Source: an uncultured Lachnobacterium sp. (GTDB lineage: Bacteria; Bacillota; Clostridia; Lachnospirales; Lachnospiraceae). From it: DNA of 53,569 nucleotides. Position 1 is the stretch's first letter. Each line of letters starts with the position of its first letter. Below, in pieces: positions 49,702-53,569 of this stretch. The notes under the pieces were generated by a model. The model was given only the letters and a program-made list of their open reading frames with translations, made no database searches and was not told the DNA's origin. The stretch spans positions 1-53,569 of the forward strand of contig CALAST010000017.1 in assembly GCA_937889225.1 (NCBI GenBank), in the 5' to 3' direction. The position numbers and the translations under genes were made by a program.

Positions 49702-52230
49702 ATGGATGATAAAATTTTTGACCAAATACAGCAAGTAGACTTAAAGAAAACCATGGAAACCTCCTACATTGATTATGCAATGAGTGTAATTGCCAGTCGT
49801 GCCTTACCGGATGTTAGAGATGGTTTAAAACCGGTTCAACGTCGTGTATTGTATTCTATGATTGAATTGAATAATACGCCGGATAAGCCACATCGTAAAT
49901 GCGCCCGTATCGTAGGTGATACAATGGGTAAATACCATCCTCATGGAGATAGTTCCATTTACGGTGCACTTGTCAACATGGCACAGCCGTGGTCTACGAG
50001 ATGTCCACTTGTAGACGGACATGGAAACTTCGGTTCTGTGGATGGTGATGGTGCGGCTGCTATGCGATATACAGAAGCAAGACTTAGCAAAATTTCCATG
50101 ACATTAATTGAGGATATCAACAAAGATACGGTTAATTTTATGCCGAACTTTGATGAGACAGAAAAAGAACCAACTGTTCTGCCAGCCAGATATCCAAATC
50201 TCTTGGTAAATGGTACTACCGGTATTGCAGTAGGTATGGCAACAAATATTCCGCCCCACAATTTGCGAGATACTATTTATGCAGTTGTAAAACTGATTGA
50301 TAACGAGATAGAAGAAAAGCAAACCGATATACAGGAACTGATTGATATTATCAAAGGACCTGATTTTCCAACAGGTGGCATTATTTTAGGCACACAGGGA
50401 ATCAATGAAGCATATCGTACGGGACGCGGTAAAATCCGTGTCAGAGCCGTAACCAACATTGAGCCAATGCAAAATGGCAAAAACCGTATTGTCGTAACAG
50501 AACTTCCTTATTTGGTAAACAAAGCAAGATTGATTGAAAAAATAGCAGAGCTACATAAGGATAAAAAGATTGATGGCATTACCGATTTACGTGATGAATC
50601 AAATCGTGAAGGCATGCGTATCTGTATAGAACTTCGTCGTGATGTAAACCCAACCGTCGCTTTAAATCTCTTATACAAGCATACACAGCTTCAAGATACC
50701 TTTGGTGTGATTAATCTTGCATTAGTAAATAATGAGCCAAAAGTGTTGACACTTTATGAAATGCTCCATTATTACTTATTGCATCAAAAAGAAGTCATAA
50801 CAAGACGTACCAGATATGATTTAAACAAAGCAGAAGAACGAGCACATATTTTAAAAGGCTTAATTATTGCATTAGACCATATTGACGAAGTAATTGCAAT
50901 GATTCGCGGCAGTCGTACAACTGCTGAGGCAAAAGCAAACTTAATGGAGCATTTTGCCCTATCGGATGCACAGTCTCAAGCCATTGTGGATATGCGATTA
51001 AAAGCCCTTACAGGATTAGAACGCGAAAAATTAGAAACAGAATATGCAGAATTGATGAAGCGTATCAACGAATTAAAAGCGATTCTTGCAGATAATAAGT
51101 TGTTATTAGGTGTAATTCGTAAAGAAATCATTGCAATCGCAGAGAAATATGGAGAAGACCGTTTGACTTCTATCGGATATGATGACTACGATATTTCCAT
51201 GGAAGAACTGATTCCGGTAACCAATACAGTAATTACAATGACAAAAGTTGGTTATATCAAACGAATGAGCATTGATAACTTTAAAGCACAAAATCGTGGC
51301 GGAAGAGGCATCAAAGGTATGGAAACCATTGAAGATGACTATATCGAAGAAATGATGATGACAACTTCTCACCATTATTTGATGTTTTTTACCAATACCG
51401 GTCGTGTTTACCGTATCAAAGCATACGAAATTCCGGAAGCAGGGCGTACTTCTCGTGGGACTGCAATTATCAACCTCATACCACTTCAGCCGGGAGAAAA
51501 AATTACGGCAATGATTCCAATTAAGGAATATCAAGAACATAAATATCTCTTTATGGCAACAAAAGGTGGTATTGTAAAGAAAACTTCCGTAACAGATTAT
51601 GCCAACATCCGCAAAACAGGTCTTGCTGCAATCAATTTACGTGAAGATGATGAATTAATTGAAGTAAAAATCACAAATAACGAAGATGATATCTTCTTAT
51701 TTACAAAATACGGACAATGTATCCGTTTCCATGAAACTGATGTAAGAACTACTGGTCGTACAACAATGGGTGTGATTGGCATGACATTAGCACCGGGAGA
51801 TGAAGTTATTGCTATGCAAAAAGCCAGTCAAGGAGATTCTGTTATGATTGTTTCCGAAAAAGGTCTTGGAAAATGCACATTAACTTCTGAATTTACAGCA
51901 CAAAATCGTGGTGGTAAAGGTGTAAAATGTTATAAGATTACCGAAAAGTCTGGAAATCTTGTTGGTGTGAAAGCAGTTGGTGTGGATAACGAAGTGATGC
52001 TTATCACCACAGAAGGAATCATTATTCGAATAAAAGTAAATGGAACAGCACTTCTTGGAAGAATTACGTCCGGAGTAAAACTTATCAACTTAAAAGATAA
52101 TGTAAAAGTTGCAAGTATTGCCAAAGTTCGTGAGGATAAATCTTTAATCAATGAAGATGAAGTACAGCAAACAGAAGAAATACAAGATATAGAATCTGTA
52201 AACGAGAGTACAGATGAAAATAAAGAATAG
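49702..52230 (+). CDS. gyrA: DNA gyrase subunit A
   Basis: An 842-residue subunit with breakage-reunion domain and catalytic Y123 (AMRYTEARLS), and a C-terminal beta-pinwheel with the GyrA box QNRGGRGIKG and a second copy-like QNRGGKGVK. The quinolone region reads HGDSSIYGAL: Ser at the Escherichia coli position 83, but Gly instead of Asp at position 87. The tail is acidic. GGGAGAAAG precedes the ATG. It is followed by a terminator-like hairpin and tRNA-Ser. Confidence 0.97.
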   Translation: MDDKIFDQIQQVDLKKTMETSYIDYAMSVIASRALPDVRDGLKPVQRRVLYSMIELNNTPDKPHRKCARIVGDTMGKYHPHGDSSIYGALVNMAQPWSTRCPLVDGHGNFGSVDGDGAAAMRYTEARLSKISMTLIEDINKDTVNFMPNFDETEKEPTVLPARYPNLLVNGTTGIAVGMATNIPPHNLRDTIYAVVKLIDNEIEEKQTDIQELIDIIKGPDFPTGGIILGTQGINEAYRTGRGKIRVRAVTNIEPMQNGKNRIVVTELPYLVNKARLIEKIAELHKDKKIDGITDLRDESNREGMRICIELRRDVNPTVALNLLYKHTQLQDTFGVINLALVNNEPKVLTLYEMLHYYLLHQKEVITRRTRYDLNKAEERAHILKGLIIALDHIDEVIAMIRGSRTTAEAKANLMEHFALSDAQSQAIVDMRLKALTGLEREKLETEYAELMKRINELKAILADNKLLLGVIRKEIIAIAEKYGEDRLTSIGYDDYDISMEELIPVTNTVITMTKVGYIKRMSIDNFKAQNRGGRGIKGMETIEDDYIEEMMMTTSHHYLMFFTNTGRVYRIKAYEIPEAGRTSRGTAIINLIPLQPGEKITAMIPIKEYQEHKYLFMATKGGIVKKTSVTDYANIRKTGLAAINLREDDELIEVKITNNEDDIFLFTKYGQCIRFHETDVRTTGRTTMGVIGMTLAPGDEVIAMQKASQGDSVMIVSEKGLGKCTLTSEFTAQNRGGKGVKCYKITEKSGNLVGVKAVGVDNEVMLITTEGIIIRIKVNGTALLGRITSGVKLINLKDNVKVASIAKVREDKSLINEDEVQQTEEIQDIESVNESTDENKE

Positions 52231-52261
52231 TAAAAGTTATTCTTAATAAATGATATCAATC

Positions 52262-52300
52262 CTATAGCCAAGCGGATATTCGAAATCTGTTTGGCTATAG
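52262..52300 (+). terminator. Hairpin after gyrA (dispersed hairpin copy 5, extended)
   Basis: CTATAGCC then AAGCGGAT, loop ATTCGAA, ATCTGTTT, then GGCTATAG: a 16-bp stem with two G.T pairs. Its core is the dispersed hairpin family. It lies 31 bases after the gyrA stop and probably ends or stabilises the transcript. The rest of 52231-52498 is AT-rich with the tRNA promoter. Confidence 0.6.
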
Positions 52301-52419
52301 TTTAGTAGTTATATGCTATGTTATAAGACGAATATTGAGCCATGAGAGACGACAAATTTTGATTTTACCAAAAGAATTTTTTGGAAAAAGAAAAATTTAA
52401 AAAAAATTTAAAATTACTG

Positions 52420-52451
52420 TTGACAAATGCAAAAACATTTAGTAATATAAT
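52420..52451 (+). promoter_or_regulatory. tRNA-Ser promoter
   Basis: TTGACA (52420-52425) with TAATAT at 17 bp (52443-52448); a TATAAT overlaps it three bases later at 20 bp. The tRNA starts 48 bases downstream. Confidence 0.75.
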
Positions 52452-52498
52452 CAATGCGTCACGGATGTGACATAAGTTAATACTTAAGAAATACCTTT

Positions 52499-52586
52499 GG
52501 AGAAGTACTCAAGTGGCCGAAGAGGTGCCCCTGCTAAGGGTATAGGTCGGGAGACCGGCGCGAGGGTTCAAATCCCTCCTTCTCCG
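52499..52586 (+). tRNA. tRNA-Ser (anticodon GCU)
   Basis: An 88-base class II tRNA: acceptor GGAGAAG/CTTCTCC, D-stem CTC with AAGTGGCCGAA, anticodon loop CTGCTAA with GCT, a long variable arm (TAGGTCGGGAGACCGGCG region), T-arm GGGTTCAAATCCC, discriminator G. No CCA encoded. Confidence 0.95.
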
Positions 52587-52616
52587 CTTTTCTTGAGAAA
52601 AACTTATAAAAAGTCC

Positions 52617-52905
52617 TTGACAAACAAGAGCGAGTATGATACCTTATAAAGGTTGTTTTGTGAACCACATTGATTTGGAGAGTTCCGAAACAAAAAGTTA
52701 AATAAGTTCTTGACAAACATAAGTAACTGTGATAGACTATCAAAGTTGCTTGCGACTGAAAAGGTTGCGAAAAATAAAAGTAAAAAAGTTCTTGACAATC
52801 AAAAGTGATTGTGATAAACTTATAAAGCTGTCGCAAAAAAATGAAACGACAGCGAAAAACAAAAATAAAAAAGTTGTTGACAAACAGCGAATGATATGAT
52901 AAACT
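52617..52905 (+). promoter_or_regulatory. Four tandem rRNA-operon promoters
   Basis: Four copies of TTGACA with an exact 17-bp spacer: 52617 with TACCTT (52640), 52710 with TAGACT (52733), 52792 with TAAACT (52815), 52877 with TAAACT (52900). Each is part of a repeat of 82-93 bases carrying AAGT.(C/G)TTGACAA and, after the -10, ATCAAAGTTGCT or similar. The last is about 270 bases before 16S. Reading frames crossing this part on the minus strand are artefacts. Confidence 0.9.
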
Positions 52906-52929
52906 ATCAAAGTTGCTGTTGAAAAGCAA

Positions 52930-53175
52930 CAAAGAACCTTGATAACTGAACAGTAAAAAACCTTGAAAGATTCAATGAGAATAATTCAGGCAAATCGAAA
53001 GATTTGACGAACGCATCTGCGAAAAGCAGATGACCTTAAAACAGTAAACGGACGAAAGTCCGACGGAAGAATTAGCCAAGCTAAGTTCTGAAGTGGAATC
53101 AAATGAAGTTGTTCAAGCAAGTTGAATAACCGTTTTTTCACTAGGTTCGAAAGAACCTCACCAAGTGAAAAATAT
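52930..53175 (+). ncRNA. rRNA leader with antitermination and processing structures
   Basis: The leader holds AGAACCTTGATAACTGAACA, the Firmicute boxA-like segment. A hairpin at about 53133-53172 has arms TTTTTCACT/AGTGAAAAA and inner AGGTTC-GAAA-GAACCT just before 16S, suited to RNase III-type processing. No protein is encoded. Confidence 0.6.

Positions 53176-53569
<394 letters not shown>

Noticed and set aside
52534..52932. 132-codon minus-strand frame over tRNA-Ser and the rRNA promoters
   Set aside because: It is built from the tRNA and the promoter repeats; no protein is expected there.

Overview
The window looks like the replication-origin region of a low-GC Gram-positive anaerobe, most likely a member of the Lachnospiraceae (Clostridia). 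The evidence is the gene order rsmG, mnmG, mnmE, jag, yidC, yidD, rnpA, rpmH on the minus strand, then dnaA, dnaN, S4 protein, recF, gyrB, gyrA on the plus strand, then a ribosomal RNA operon whose 16S gene begins with Lachnospiraceae-like sequence. parA and parB, the DUF4446 and DUF3881 genes, AT-rich base composition and tRNA genes without encoded CCA agree with this. No species is claimed.

Region by region: 1-5 kb carries an Orn/Lys/Arg-decarboxylase-family PLP enzyme, a D-Ala-D-Ala carboxypeptidase, trmB and a small operon (FakA-C-terminal-like protein, cupin, small membrane protein). From 5 to 25.7 kb is an accessory region. Two nearly identical AAA-ATPase/PD-(D/E)XK genes (5.1-6.8 and 17.9-19.6 kb) bracket a complete agr-type quorum-sensing and bacteriocin-export locus: a double-glycine peptide, a C39-peptidase ABC exporter, an HlyD-like adaptor, a surface Ig-like protein, two unknown proteins, AgrB, a 50-residue AgrD-like precursor, a broken XRE regulator gene, a LytTR response regulator and a GHKL histidine kinase. 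Next come a Sec-secreted 151-residue protein with an ABC transporter operon and a large double-HTH/TPR regulator facing a 42-codon secreted-peptide gene. A conserved block of about 46-52 bp sits upstream of both the double-glycine peptide and the Sec-secreted protein, suggesting shared control.

From 25.7 to 53.6 kb the window is mostly core genome: tRNA-Lys, pepT, a repetitive coiled-coil membrane protein, tRNA-Arg, DUF3881, DUF4446, parB, parA, a tandem array of seven parS-type sites, an alpha/beta hydrolase, the rsmG-to-rpmH block, a polysaccharide deacetylase, and a bipartite oriC with about 28 exact DnaA boxes, a DnaA-trio run and an AT-rich unwinding element. tRNA-Ser and four tandem rRNA promoters precede the partial 16S gene.

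Non-coding structure is unusually rich: a MITE-like element with terminal inverted repeats and an 8-bp target duplication, a family of five 8-bp-stem/7-nt-loop hairpins, a second dispersed repeat seen as an insertion in one of the duplicated AAA regions, and an operator-like long inverted repeat beside the small peptide gene. All calls come from reading the sequence by eye; no database search was run.
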